Both the position numbers and the translations under genes were made by a program. Below are positions 1 to 7,309 of a stretch of 8,940 nucleotides of DNA, piece after piece. How positions within the stretch are numbered: position 1 is the first letter of the stretch; each line of letters begins with the position of its first letter. Origin of the DNA: Acetobacteraceae bacterium (GTDB taxonomy: Bacteria; Pseudomonadota; Alphaproteobacteria; Acetobacterales; Acetobacteraceae); assembly GCA_027311485.1 (NCBI GenBank), contig DAICYU010000128.1:1-8940 (forward strand). Reading direction: 5' to 3'. Under the pieces are notes generated by a model that was not told the DNA's origin, made no database searches, and saw nothing but the letters and a program-made list of their open reading frames with translations.

Positions 1-17
1 GAGCATCGTTTCCTCAT
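1..17 (-). other. Possible start of a divergent gene leaving the window
   Basis: On the minus strand an ATG at 6-4 is preceded by an AGGA (plus-strand TCCT at 11-14) with a 4-nt gap, so a leftward gene may begin here with only two codons inside the window. A second minus-strand ATG at 17-15 is in another frame. Too little sequence is present to name a product. If real, 18-259 is a divergent intergenic region shared with the aminotransferase unit. Confidence 0.2.
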
Positions 18-201
18 GGTAGATTGCTGCGGGCGCAGTGTGCGGCGGTGGCGTGCGCCGGGCAAGGCGTGACCGGTGCCGCGGGCCGCCATAATGGCCG
101 CCATCGGGCTCCCCCCATGATGCCTGCCGCGATGGCCGCCCCAATGGCCATCATCGTTGCCAGTGCATGGCAGATGTTTGCGGCGGCATCTATTGTCGCG
201 G

Positions 202-230
202 TTGATCCGTTAAACGTGCGCGCGTAGTTT
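202..230 (+). promoter_or_regulatory. Weak sigma70-like promoter candidate for the aminotransferase unit
   Basis: TTGATC (202-207) and TAGTTT (225-230) are separated by 17 nt and would start transcription about 23 nt before the first aminotransferase ATG. The -35 matches 4 of 6 consensus bases and the -10 only 3 of 6, so this is suggestive only. The remaining 5' region shows short repeated GGCCGCCAT / ATGGCC motifs but no convincing gene. Confidence 0.25.
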
Positions 231-259
231 CCCGCGCTTCCATCCACCAGGATTTCGTC

Positions 260-1462
260 ATGTCCCTCACCGCCGAACGCCTCGATCGCATCCAGCCCAG
301 CCTGACCATCGCCATTTCCACCGTGGCACGCCGGATGATCGCGGAAGGGAAAAACGTGATCAGCCTGTCGCAGGGTGAGCCTGACTTCGATACGCCGCGC
401 AACGTCAAGGATGCGGCGATCCAGGCGATCGAATCGGGCCAGACCAAGTATACGGACGTGTCCGGCACGCCGGCGCTGCGCAAGGCCGTCGCCGTCAAGT
501 TCAAGCGCGACAGCGGCATCGACTACAAGCCGGAGGAGATCATCATCTCCACGGGCGCGAAGCAGGTGCTGTTCAACGCCATGGTCGCCACGCTGAACGC
601 CGGCGATGAGGTGATCATCCCCAGCCCGTGCTGGGTGAGCTACCCCGATATCGTCACGCTGGCCGATGGCAAGCCGGTGCTGGTGCCGTGCGGCCAGAAC
701 AACGGCTTCAAGCTGCGGGCCGAGGATCTGGAAGCGGCGATCACGCCGAAGACCCGCTGGTTCATGCTGAACAACCCCTGCAACCCGACGGGTGCGGCCT
801 ACAGCGCCGAGGAGCTGAAGCCGATCTGCGAGGTGCTGATGCGCCATCCGCACGTCTGGGTACTGACCGACGACATCTACGACAGCCTGGTCTATGGCGG
901 CTTCAAGCCCAGCACGATCGTCGCGGTCGAGCCGCGGCTGAAGGACCGGACCCTGACGGTGCATGGCGTGTCGAAGGCCTATGCCATGACCGGCTGGCGC
1001 ATTGGCTTCGCCGGCGGGCCGGTGCAGCTGATCAAGGCGATGGACAAGCTGCAGAGCCAGTCCACATCGAACCCGAACTCGATCGCGCAGGCGGCGGCGG
1101 TCGAAGCGCTGACCGGCCAGCAGCAAACGGTCGAGGATATGCGCAAGGTGTTCGAGGAACGCCGCAACCTGGTCGTCTCGATGCTGAATGACGCCCCCGG
1201 CATCAACTGCAGCAATCCCGACGGCGCCTTCTACGTCTATCCGTCGATCCACGGCTGCATCGGCAAGACCACCAAGGGCGGCAAGCTGATCAAGGACGAT
1301 GAGGCGTTCGCCCTGGCGCTGCTGGATGAGGAAGGCGTGGCGACCGTGCATGGTGCGGCGTTCTGCTATCCGGGCTACATCCGCATTAGCTATGCCAACG
1401 CAACCGAGGAACTGCGCGACGCGATGACCCGCATCCAGCGCTTCTGCCAGGGCCTGCACTGA
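260..1462 (+). CDS. Class I/II PLP aminotransferase, aspartate aminotransferase (AatA, type Ib) family, copy 1
   Basis: This predicted cytosolic enzyme transfers an amino group between an amino acid, probably aspartate, and 2-oxoglutarate using pyridoxal phosphate. It is 400 aa, the usual family length. Visible fold type I residues are W125, the NPTG loop (175-178), D204 and Y207 in TDDIY, the Schiff-base lysine K239 in GVSKAYAMTGWR, R247, and the carboxylate-binding arginine R375 in YIRIS. K101 in the GAKQVLFN motif corresponds to the lysine that, in Thermus-type AspATs, is thought to contact the distal carboxylate of acidic substrates. The ATG has an AGGA at 249-252 with 7-nt spacing. A close paralogue starts 1 nt after the stop, so the pair is almost certainly co-transcribed. 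The family is certain, but the exact substrate is not, since type Ib enzymes also include prephenate and broad-range aminotransferases. Confidence 0.93.
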   Translation: MSLTAERLDRIQPSLTIAISTVARRMIAEGKNVISLSQGEPDFDTPRNVKDAAIQAIESGQTKYTDVSGTPALRKAVAVKFKRDSGIDYKPEEIIISTGAKQVLFNAMVATLNAGDEVIIPSPCWVSYPDIVTLADGKPVLVPCGQNNGFKLRAEDLEAAITPKTRWFMLNNPCNPTGAAYSAEELKPICEVLMRHPHVWVLTDDIYDSLVYGGFKPSTIVAVEPRLKDRTLTVHGVSKAYAMTGWRIGFAGGPVQLIKAMDKLQSQSTSNPNSIAQAAAVEALTGQQQTVEDMRKVFEERRNLVVSMLNDAPGINCSNPDGAFYVYPSIHGCIGKTTKGGKLIKDDEAFALALLDEEGVATVHGAAFCYPGYIRISYANATEELRDAMTRIQRFCQGLH

Positions 1463-1463
1463 C

Positions 1464-2666
1464 ATGCCGGGCTTCGCGCAACGCCTGAGCCGCGTGGAGC
1501 TGGCGGCCAGTGTGCGGATGACGATCAAGGCGCGCGAATTGCAGGCGGCGGGCAAGCCGGTGATCACCCTGACCACCGGCGAACCCAATTTCGACAGCCC
1601 GCCGCACGCCATCGAGGCAGCACATCAGGCGGCGCTGCGCGGGGATACCAAATACCCGCCGCAGGACGGCACCCGCGCGCTGAAGGAAGCCATCCAGCGC
1701 AAGTTCAAGCGCGATTCCGGCCTGGACTACGCACTGGATGAGATCTGCGTGTCGAACGGCGGTAAGCAGGCCCTGTTCAATGCCATCATGGCCACGGTTG
1801 ATCCGGACGATGAAGTCCTCATCCCGGTGCCGTCCTGGATCGCCTATGCGCAGATGGTGCAACTGTGCGAGGCCAAGACGGTGCTGGTCACCTGCCCGCA
1901 GAACAACGGGTTCAAGCCGCGGCCGGAGGACATCGACGCGGCGGTCACGCCGCGCACCAAATGGCTGATCCTCAACAACCCCAACAATCCCACCGGCGCC
2001 TGCTGCTCGGCCGCGGAAATCGCCGCCATCGCCGACGTGATGCGCAAGCATCCGCATGTCTGGCTGCTGTCGGACGACATGTATGAGCATCTGCTGTTCG
2101 ACGGCTTCCGCCATGCCACGCTGGCGCAGGTGGCGCCGGACCTGCGGGATCGCATCCTGACGGTGTCCGGTGTTTCCAAGACCTATGCCATGACCGGCTG
2201 GCGCGTCGGCTTCGCCGCCGGGCCGAAGCCGCTGATCAAGGCCATGACGGTGATGCAGGGGCATGCGACCGCCGGCATCGCCACCGTCAGCCAAGCCGCC
2301 GCCGCCGCCGCGCTGGACGGTCCGCAGGACGGGGTGCAGGAACAGATCGTCGCCTACCAGCGCCGGCGCGACATGGCGGTGGCGATGCTGAACGCCACCC
2401 CCGGGATTTCCTGCCACAAGCCCGAAGGTGCGTTCTACGTGTTCCCGAACGTCGCCGGCTGCCTGGGCAAGACCACGACCGGCGGGCGTCTGCTGCGGAC
2501 AGACGAGGATGTCTGCCTGGCGCTGCTGGAGGAAACCTACGTCGCCACGGTGCACGGCGCCGCCTATCACATGAGCCCGTATCTGCGGATCAGCACCGCA
2601 ACGGCGGATGACGACCTGGAAGAGGGGCTGCGACGCATTCAGACCTTCTGCGAAGGGCTGCGCTGA
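1464..2666 (+). CDS. Class I/II PLP aminotransferase, aspartate aminotransferase-like, diverged tandem copy 2
   Basis: This second 400-aa aminotransferase aligns to its upstream neighbour end to end without a gap (about 205 of 400 residues identical by hand count). All core PLP residues are kept: W125, NPTG 175-178, D204/Y207 in SDDMY, K239 in GVSKTYAMTGWR, R247 and R375, plus K101 in GGKQALFN. It should therefore be an active transaminase. The loop at 266-277 differs: copy 1 has the family-like S-T-S-N-P-N-S-I pattern, while this copy has A-T-A-G-I-A-T-V. That suggests an altered substrate pocket. The ATG follows the previous stop by 1 nt with only a weak AGGG 11 nt upstream, so translation is probably coupled. 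Most likely an ancient duplication product; the substrate cannot be read from sequence alone. Confidence 0.9.
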   Translation: MPGFAQRLSRVELAASVRMTIKARELQAAGKPVITLTTGEPNFDSPPHAIEAAHQAALRGDTKYPPQDGTRALKEAIQRKFKRDSGLDYALDEICVSNGGKQALFNAIMATVDPDDEVLIPVPSWIAYAQMVQLCEAKTVLVTCPQNNGFKPRPEDIDAAVTPRTKWLILNNPNNPTGACCSAAEIAAIADVMRKHPHVWLLSDDMYEHLLFDGFRHATLAQVAPDLRDRILTVSGVSKTYAMTGWRVGFAAGPKPLIKAMTVMQGHATAGIATVSQAAAAAALDGPQDGVQEQIVAYQRRRDMAVAMLNATPGISCHKPEGAFYVFPNVAGCLGKTTTGGRLLRTDEDVCLALLEETYVATVHGAAYHMSPYLRISTATADDDLEEGLRRIQTFCEGLR

Positions 2667-2671
2667 CGTCC

Positions 2672-3664
2672 TTGACGCCGCCGGACATCCGGCCCGGGAC
2701 CGACAACGATGGTCCCGGCCTGATCGCGCTGATCTGGTCCTGCTGGTCCCGATATCCCGGCATCCGCATGGACGTGGACCGGGAAATGCCGGAACTGCAC
2801 GCCCTGGCGTCGTACTACGCGGATCAGGGCGGCATGCTGTGGATCGCCGAGGGCCGTGACGGCCCGGTGGGCATGATCGCCGCCCGGCCGGCGGCCGATG
2901 GTGCCTGGGAAATCTGCCGGGTCTATGTCGCCCCCGCGCTGCATGGCGGCGGCCTTGGGCATCGCCTGCTGGATGTGGCCGAGGCGTTTGCCATGGCGGG
3001 TGGCGCCGAACGCCTGGTGCTGTGGAGCGATACGCGCTTCGACCGTGCGCACGGTTTCTACGAAAAGCGCTCCTATGTCCGGCAGGGCGCGATCCGGGTG
3101 CTGAACGACATCTCCAACTCCCTGGAATACGGCTACGCCAAGCCGGTGAACGGCGCCATGCTGCTGGATATCGCCGCCGCGACCGCGGCTTCGCGACGGC
3201 TGGGGGAGATCCTGGCGACCTGCGTCGAAGCCGGCGCACCGATGGCCTTCCTGCCGCCGCTGGCGCCGGATCGTGCCGCGGCGTTTTATCGCCGCACGGC
3301 GTCGGAGATCGGGTCGGGCAAACGGCTGCTGGTCGCCGCGTGGCGCAATGCGGTGCTGGTGGGTTCGGGCACGCTCGATCTGGACATGCCGGAAAACCAG
3401 CGGCACAGGGCCGAGATGCAGATGGTGCTGGTGCACCCGCCGACGCGGCGCCTCGGTATCGGCCGCATGATCGTGCGGACGCTGGAACAGCAGGCCGCCG
3501 CGTCAGGCCGCACGCTGCTGACCTTGAACACCCGCGCGGACGATGCGGGTGAGTCGCTGTTTCGCGTGCTGGGGTGGCAGGAAGCCGGGCGGATACCCGG
3601 CTATGCCGTGGATGCCGGTGGGGTCGCCCACGCCACGCTGTTCTTCTGGAAAGCGCTGGCCTGA
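2672..3664 (+). CDS. Double GNAT-domain acetyltransferase
   Basis: This 330-aa protein contains two Gcn5-related N-acetyltransferase folds in one chain. Domain 1 (about 5-160) has acetyl-CoA motif A as CRVYVAPALHGGGLGHRLL (82-100, pyrophosphate loop HGGGLG at 91-96) and a C-terminal FYEKRSY strand-helix. Domain 2 (about 162-330) has MVLVHPPTRRLGIGRMIV (251-268) and LFRVLGW followed by the IPGYA segment (296-312). Both loops look intact, so both sites may bind acetyl-CoA. No in-frame ATG lies before residue 33, which is inside domain 1, so the TTG at 2672 is the best start. It has AAGGG at 2653-2657 upstream, a long gap that may reflect coupling to the preceding gene. It lies 5 nt after the aminotransferase stop and so shares its operon. 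The substrate is unknown; small amines or amino acids are a guess from context. Confidence 0.85.
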   Translation: MTPPDIRPGTDNDGPGLIALIWSCWSRYPGIRMDVDREMPELHALASYYADQGGMLWIAEGRDGPVGMIAARPAADGAWEICRVYVAPALHGGGLGHRLLDVAEAFAMAGGAERLVLWSDTRFDRAHGFYEKRSYVRQGAIRVLNDISNSLEYGYAKPVNGAMLLDIAAATAASRRLGEILATCVEAGAPMAFLPPLAPDRAAAFYRRTASEIGSGKRLLVAAWRNAVLVGSGTLDLDMPENQRHRAEMQMVLVHPPTRRLGIGRMIVRTLEQQAAASGRTLLTLNTRADDAGESLFRVLGWQEAGRIPGYAVDAGGVAHATLFFWKALA

Positions 3665-3685
3665 GTAGGGGGCGCGGCCGGCAGC

Positions 3686-4630
3686 CTACCTGAAAATCGT
3701 GTGCGGGCGGGACTGTGCCAGCATGCCGCCGCTCATTGTCCAGCCAGTCGGCGCGGTTTCATCGCGCAGTAACCCTGCCGCCTCGGGCTTGCCCGCGGCG
3801 CCCAGCGCCTGCGACAGCTTGGCGGCGGCGTCCATGACCAGCGGCAGGACGGTGCGCGGCCGCGGCGGGCGCATCCGCATCGATGGTGTCGAGATGTGCA
3901 GGACGGCGATCACGCTGCCGGTCGCGTCGCGTACCGGGGCCCCGATGCCAACCGCGCCAGCCACAACCTCATCCGACGTGATCAGGTAGTTGCGTGTGCG
4001 GATCCGCTGCAGATCGGCGGCAACCCAGGTGGGGTCGATCCGTGTGGCCGGGGTGAAGCGGTTCAGCCGCTGCGCCAGCAATTGGGTCTGCACGGCCTCT
4101 GGCGCGAAGGCCAGCAGAATGCGGCTGCTGCCGGCGTGCAAGGGGCCGCGCCGGCCAACTTCGGAGTACATGCGAATGGCCGGGTCGGTCTGATAGATCG
4201 CGACGGTCTCACTCTCCATGCCGTCGCGGACACGCAGATAAACGTTTTCCCCGGTCGCCTTGCCCAGCGCGGCCAGGAACGGCATCGCCGTCGCCGCCAG
4301 TGCCCCCTGTTCCGACGCCGCTCGGCTCAACGCATTCCACCGCGCACCCAGACGCCAAAGGCCGCGGGCTTCATCCTGGATGGTGAACCCGCGCGCCTGC
4401 AGCGTGCGCAGCAGCCGGAATGCCGCGGTGCGGGTGCAGCCTGCATCCTCGGCCAGGGCGGCGAGGGACGCGGGGCCGATCCGCGAAAGCGCGTCCAGCA
4501 GGTCCAGCGTGCGGTCGACTGCGGCGATATTGTATTCACGCGCCGGGTTTTCGGAAAATTTGCCAGCCAGATCGTGCCCGGGCTTTATCTTTGGGCGCGA
4601 CGGTGCGTTCATACTCTTGGTTGTCCCCAT
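3686..4630 (-). CDS. IclR-family transcriptional regulator
   Basis: A DNA-binding regulator of 314 aa. Residues 34-100 form the IclR winged helix-turn-helix (AAVDRTLDLLDAL, then a recognition helix around TRTAAFRLLRTLQARGF at 66-82). Residues about 115-280 form the effector-binding domain, with the typical LHAGSSRILLAF and late VGIGAPVRD...VIAVLHIS segments. It is longer than the usual 250-270 aa because of a basic N-terminal tail and a C-terminal tail of about 30 residues. I chose the ATG at 4630 because AGGGA lies 8 nt upstream on the minus strand. A TTG at 4684 keeps the frame but has no Shine-Dalgarno, and an internal ATG at 4612 is possible. It converges on the aminotransferase-GNAT unit, its stop 21 nt from theirs. 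The effector and targets are unknown; control of that unit and of itself is an inference. Confidence 0.88.
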   Translation of the reverse strand: MGTTKSMNAPSRPKIKPGHDLAGKFSENPAREYNIAAVDRTLDLLDALSRIGPASLAALAEDAGCTRTAAFRLLRTLQARGFTIQDEARGLWRLGARWNALSRAASEQGALAATAMPFLAALGKATGENVYLRVRDGMESETVAIYQTDPAIRMYSEVGRRGPLHAGSSRILLAFAPEAVQTQLLAQRLNRFTPATRIDPTWVAADLQRIRTRNYLITSDEVVAGAVGIGAPVRDATGSVIAVLHISTPSMRMRPPRPRTVLPLVMDAAAKLSQALGAAGKPEAAGLLRDETAPTGWTMSGGMLAQSRPHTIFR

Positions 4631-4643
4631 CTTTTTGTTCCCT

Positions 4644-4752
4644 GGCTTTGACGTCCGAATGCTTCGCGCATTGATCCCGCGCAAACATTCAGCGTATTGG
4701 AGCGGTCTTACTGATGAGTATGGTTACATCCCACGGAATTTGCGTCAAAGCC
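4644..4752. repeat. Perfect 10-bp inverted repeat upstream of iclR, carrying mirrored TTGACG boxes
   Basis: GGCTTTGACG at 4644-4653 and its exact reverse complement CGTCAAAGCC at 4743-4752 enclose 89 bp. Each arm contains TTGACG, which matches 5 of 6 bases of a sigma70 -35 box. The right arm, read on the minus strand, points toward iclR. AACCAT (17-nt spacer) or CATACT (20-nt spacer) could serve as its -10, giving a leader of about 80 nt. The arms could instead be two regulator half-sites. The function is inferred. Confidence 0.45.
4658..4672. promoter_or_regulatory. Candidate operator dyad upstream of iclR
   Basis: AATGC-N5-GCATT is a perfect 15-bp dyad lying 27 bp before the chosen iclR start. 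A further half-site, CATTC at 4686-4690, mirrors GAATG at 4657-4661. IclR-family proteins bind short palindromes near their own promoters, so autoregulation is plausible, but no binding evidence exists here. Confidence 0.35.
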
Positions 4753-4837
4753 TTCAGCGCATGGGTGGTATGCACATCGCTTCCGGGCGTGATGACGGTG
4801 TTCTTTGTGGCCGTGTTCGTCGGCGCTTGTTCCGGAC

Positions 4838-4861
4838 CGCGGGCTGGGGTAAAGCCCCGCG
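4838..4861. other. GC-rich stem-loop just upstream of tRNA-Leu
   Basis: CGCGGG (4838-4843) pairs with CCCGCG (4856-4861). The stem continues as CT/AG past one bulged C at 4855, with loop GGGGTAA. It ends 19 nt before the tRNA. No T-tract follows, so it is not a classical intrinsic terminator on the plus strand. It may shape the tRNA precursor leader or be incidental. Confidence 0.35.
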
Positions 4862-4880
4862 TTCGGGTCGCCACTTATGC

Positions 4881-4965
4881 GCGGGCGTGGTGAAACTGGT
4901 AGACACGCCAGATTTAGGTTCTGGTGGCGAAAGCCGTGGGGGTTCAAGTCCCTTCGCCCGCACCA
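4881..4965 (+). tRNA. tRNA-Leu (anticodon UAG)
   Basis: This is a complete 85-nt class II tRNA that decodes CUA and probably other CUN leucine codons. The acceptor stem GCGGGCG (4881-4887) pairs with CGCCCGC (4955-4961), and ACCA follows, so the CCA end is encoded. The anticodon stem CCAGA/TCTGG (4908-4912, 4920-4924) holds loop TTTAGGT, placing anticodon TAG at 4915-4917. A variable arm GGC-GAAA-GCC identifies the long-arm class. The T-arm loop TTCAAGT lies at 4943-4949. No terminator is visible between it and trigger factor 50 nt downstream, so a joint transcript is possible. Confidence 0.96.
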
Positions 4966-5015
4966 GACTGGTGGCAACTGATTCACGATACGTTTCATAA
5001 GGATTGGCTGGGACA

Positions 5016-6380
5016 ATGCAGGTTACCGAGACGCTTTCCGATGGTCTCAAGCGTGGCTTCACCGTGGTGCTGCCGGCTGCAGACCTGGAAACCCGCCGCA
5101 CCGAACGGCTGACCAGCCTCGGCAAGACCCTGCGCCTGCCCGGCTTCCGCCCCGGCAAGGTCCCGCTGCCGATCGTCAAGCAGCGTTACGGAACGGCGGT
5201 ATCGGCCGAGGTGCTGGAGGAATCCGTTTCCCAGGCGATGCAGCGCGTGTTGAGCGAACGCGGCCTGCGGCCGGCGCAGCAGCCGAAGATCGACATGGTC
5301 ACGGAAAATCCGGCCGAGATGGCCGGGGATCTTGAGTTCAAGATTGAGCTTGAGCTGCTGCCGGACATCACCCTGCCGGATTTCGGCAACATCGCGCTGA
5401 CTCGGCACAAGGCCGAAGTTGCGCCCGACGTGGTCGATCAAATGCTGGAGCGGATCGCCAAGTCGAACCGCACGCTGGAGCCGATCGAGGCCGAAACCCT
5501 GGACAGCCGCGGGCATGGCGTGGCCGCCAACGAGGTGGCGACCGTCGATTACGTCGGCAAGATCGATGGCGAGCCGTTTGAGGGCGGCACCGGAACCGAC
5601 ACCGAGGTTGAGATCGGCGGCGAAGGGTTCATCCCCGGTTTTGCCGAAGGGATCGAGGGGATGAAGCCCGGCGAGAGCCGTACCATCAACGTGACCTTCC
5701 CCGCGGACTACGGCAAGGCCGAGCTGGCCGGCAAGCCGGCGACGTTCGATATTACGGTGAAGCAGGTGAGCCGCCAGATCATCCCTGCGATCGACGATGC
5801 GCTGGCGACCAAGCTGGGCGCCGACAGCCTGGAAAAGCTGCGTGAGTTGATCGTGTCGCGGCAGCAGCAGGAATACGACTCGGTGTCCCGCCTGCGCCTG
5901 AAGAAGGAACTGCTGGACGCGTTGACGGACCTGGCGTCCTTCCCGGTGCCGCCGTCGATCGTCGATCAGGAATTCGAGCAGATCTGGCAGCAGCTTGAAG
6001 CCGCCCGGAAAGCCGGCACCGAGGATGAGGAAGACAAGGGCAAGGACGAGGAAACCTTGCGCACCGAGTATCGCGCTATCGCCGAGCGGCGGGTGCGGTT
6101 GGGGCTGCTGCTGGCGGAAATAGGCCGGATCAACAACATCACCGTGTCCGAACAGGAACTTGACCGCGCGCTGTATCAGCGGGCGATGCAGTTCCCCGGC
6201 CAGGAAATGCAGATGCTGGAGTTCTTCCGGAAGTATCCGCAGCTGTCCAACAGCGTTCGCGGCCCGCTGCTGGAGGATAAGGTCGTCGATTTCGTGCTGG
6301 AGCTGGCCAACGTGACGAACGTCGTGGTCACGCCCGAGGAACTGGCGAAGGAACCCGAGAAGGCGGAGGCAGCCGGCTGA
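5016..6380 (+). CDS. tig: Trigger factor, ribosome-associated chaperone and peptidyl-prolyl isomerase
   Basis: Trigger factor docks at the ribosomal exit tunnel and shields emerging chains. The 454-aa product has all three family domains. The N-terminal ribosome-binding domain carries the signature GFRPGKVP (43-50). The FKBP-type isomerase domain spans about 170-252 (VDYVGKIDGEPFEGG, GFIPGFAEGIEGMKPGE). The helical C-terminal chaperone arms run from about 258 to 440. A short acidic insert (TEDEEDKGKDEE, 335-346) sits in the C-terminal domain. I chose the ATG at 5016, which gives the usual MQVTET-type start. TAAGGA at 4998-5003 is somewhat distant, and a TTG at 5004 would add four residues but lies against that site. 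It follows tRNA-Leu and precedes clpP, a common bacterial order linking folding to proteolysis. Confidence 0.97.
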   Translation: MQVTETLSDGLKRGFTVVLPAADLETRRTERLTSLGKTLRLPGFRPGKVPLPIVKQRYGTAVSAEVLEESVSQAMQRVLSERGLRPAQQPKIDMVTENPAEMAGDLEFKIELELLPDITLPDFGNIALTRHKAEVAPDVVDQMLERIAKSNRTLEPIEAETLDSRGHGVAANEVATVDYVGKIDGEPFEGGTGTDTEVEIGGEGFIPGFAEGIEGMKPGESRTINVTFPADYGKAELAGKPATFDITVKQVSRQIIPAIDDALATKLGADSLEKLRELIVSRQQQEYDSVSRLRLKKELLDALTDLASFPVPPSIVDQEFEQIWQQLEAARKAGTEDEEDKGKDEETLRTEYRAIAERRVRLGLLLAEIGRINNITVSEQELDRALYQRAMQFPGQEMQMLEFFRKYPQLSNSVRGPLLEDKVVDFVLELANVTNVVVTPEELAKEPEKAEAAG

Positions 6381-6392
6381 ACGGCCGGGTTG

Positions 6393-6422
6393 CTGACAAC
6401 CGAGGCGGACGTTCCTAATTAT
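6393..6422 (+). promoter_or_regulatory. Probable sigma70-type promoter for clpP
   Basis: CTGACA (6393-6398, 5 of 6 consensus) and AATTAT (6417-6422, 4 of 6) are spaced by 18 nt in the 84-bp tig-clpP gap. The AT-rich TAATTATAAG block stands out in this GC-rich region. TATAAG (6420-6425) is an alternative -10 but with a 21-nt spacer. No sigma32-like CTTG box was found here. Confidence 0.4.
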
Positions 6423-6464
6423 AAGTGTCTGCCTTAACCGACCTCGAACCTCTAGGTGACGACA

Positions 6465-7109
<645 letters not shown>

Positions 7110-7138
7110 TAACCGCGTTTTTCCTTAGCTTTCCTAGT

Positions 7139-7164
7139 GCGGGCGGCAGCCGTCGCCCGTTTTT
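7139..7164 (+). terminator. Rho-independent terminator after clpP
   Basis: CGGGCGGC (7140-7147) pairs with GTCGCCCG (7152-7159), eight pairs including one G-U, around loop AGCC. TTTTT follows at 7160-7164. It lies 30 nt after the clpP stop and is well placed to separate clpP from clpX transcription, at least partly. Confidence 0.85.
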
Positions 7165-7247
7165 CTCGCGCCGCATCAAATCCTTGTGGTTTGTACGGCG
7201 GTTTCCGCTTTATGATTCCAACGTTCAGGGTCGGCTGCCCGCGGTTC

Positions 7248-7277
7248 TTGTCCCTGCCGCGTATAGGGAGTTACTAT
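7248..7277 (+). promoter_or_regulatory. Candidate promoter for clpX
   Basis: TTGTCC (7248-7253) and TACTAT (7272-7277) each match 4 of 6 sigma70 bases with an 18-nt spacer, giving a leader of roughly 30 nt. An upstream alternative is TTGTGG at 7184 with TATGAT at 7211 (5 of 6), but its spacer is 21 nt. A promoter is expected because a terminator precedes this region; the exact site is uncertain. Confidence 0.35.
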
Positions 7278-7288
7278 TCCCCGTTGTG

Positions 7289-7309
7289 CCCCTGTTTTCG
7301 GGGGAGGAG
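7289..7309 (+). promoter_or_regulatory. Leader hairpin abutting the clpX Shine-Dalgarno
   Basis: CCCC at 7289-7292 can pair with the G-run at 7300-7304 around loop TGTTTTC. The G-run runs directly into the ribosome-binding site GGAGGAG (7303-7309), which is 5 nt before the clpX ATG. A second CCCC at 7279-7282 offers an alternative pairing. The AGGAG core itself is just outside the stem, so any effect on translation is speculative. Confidence 0.3.

Noticed and set aside
24..227. 67-codon open frame before the first aminotransferase
   Set aside because: No ribosome-binding site, low-complexity Ala/Arg/Met content and no family resemblance; the minus-strand alternative (MMAIGAAIAAGIMGG...) also lacks a ribosome-binding site.
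14..1612. 532-codon open frame on the minus strand
   Set aside because: It runs antisense to a clear aminotransferase with intact motifs; long antisense frames are expected in GC-rich coding DNA and the translation resembles no family.
1386..3239. 617-codon open frame on the minus strand
   Set aside because: It is antisense across the second aminotransferase and the GNAT gene, with an Arg/His/Gly-rich translation and no recognisable domain.
3665..3689. GTAGG...CCTAC pairing between the convergent GNAT and iclR stops, as a bidirectional terminator
   Set aside because: Only five outer pairs, poor inner pairing and no T-tract on either strand.
3896..4651. 251-codon open frame on the plus strand
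   Set aside because: It is a shadow of the iclR gene, which has a clear winged helix and effector domain on the opposite strand.
6373..6388. CCGGC-TGAACG-GCCGG hairpin at the tig stop codon, as a terminator
   Set aside because: The stem is only five pairs, includes the stop codon in its loop and has no T-run after it.
7183..7213. sigma32-type promoter before clpX (CTTG at 7183 or 7247)
   Set aside because: Neither CTTG box has a CCATNT-like -10 at the required spacing, unlike the site before lon.
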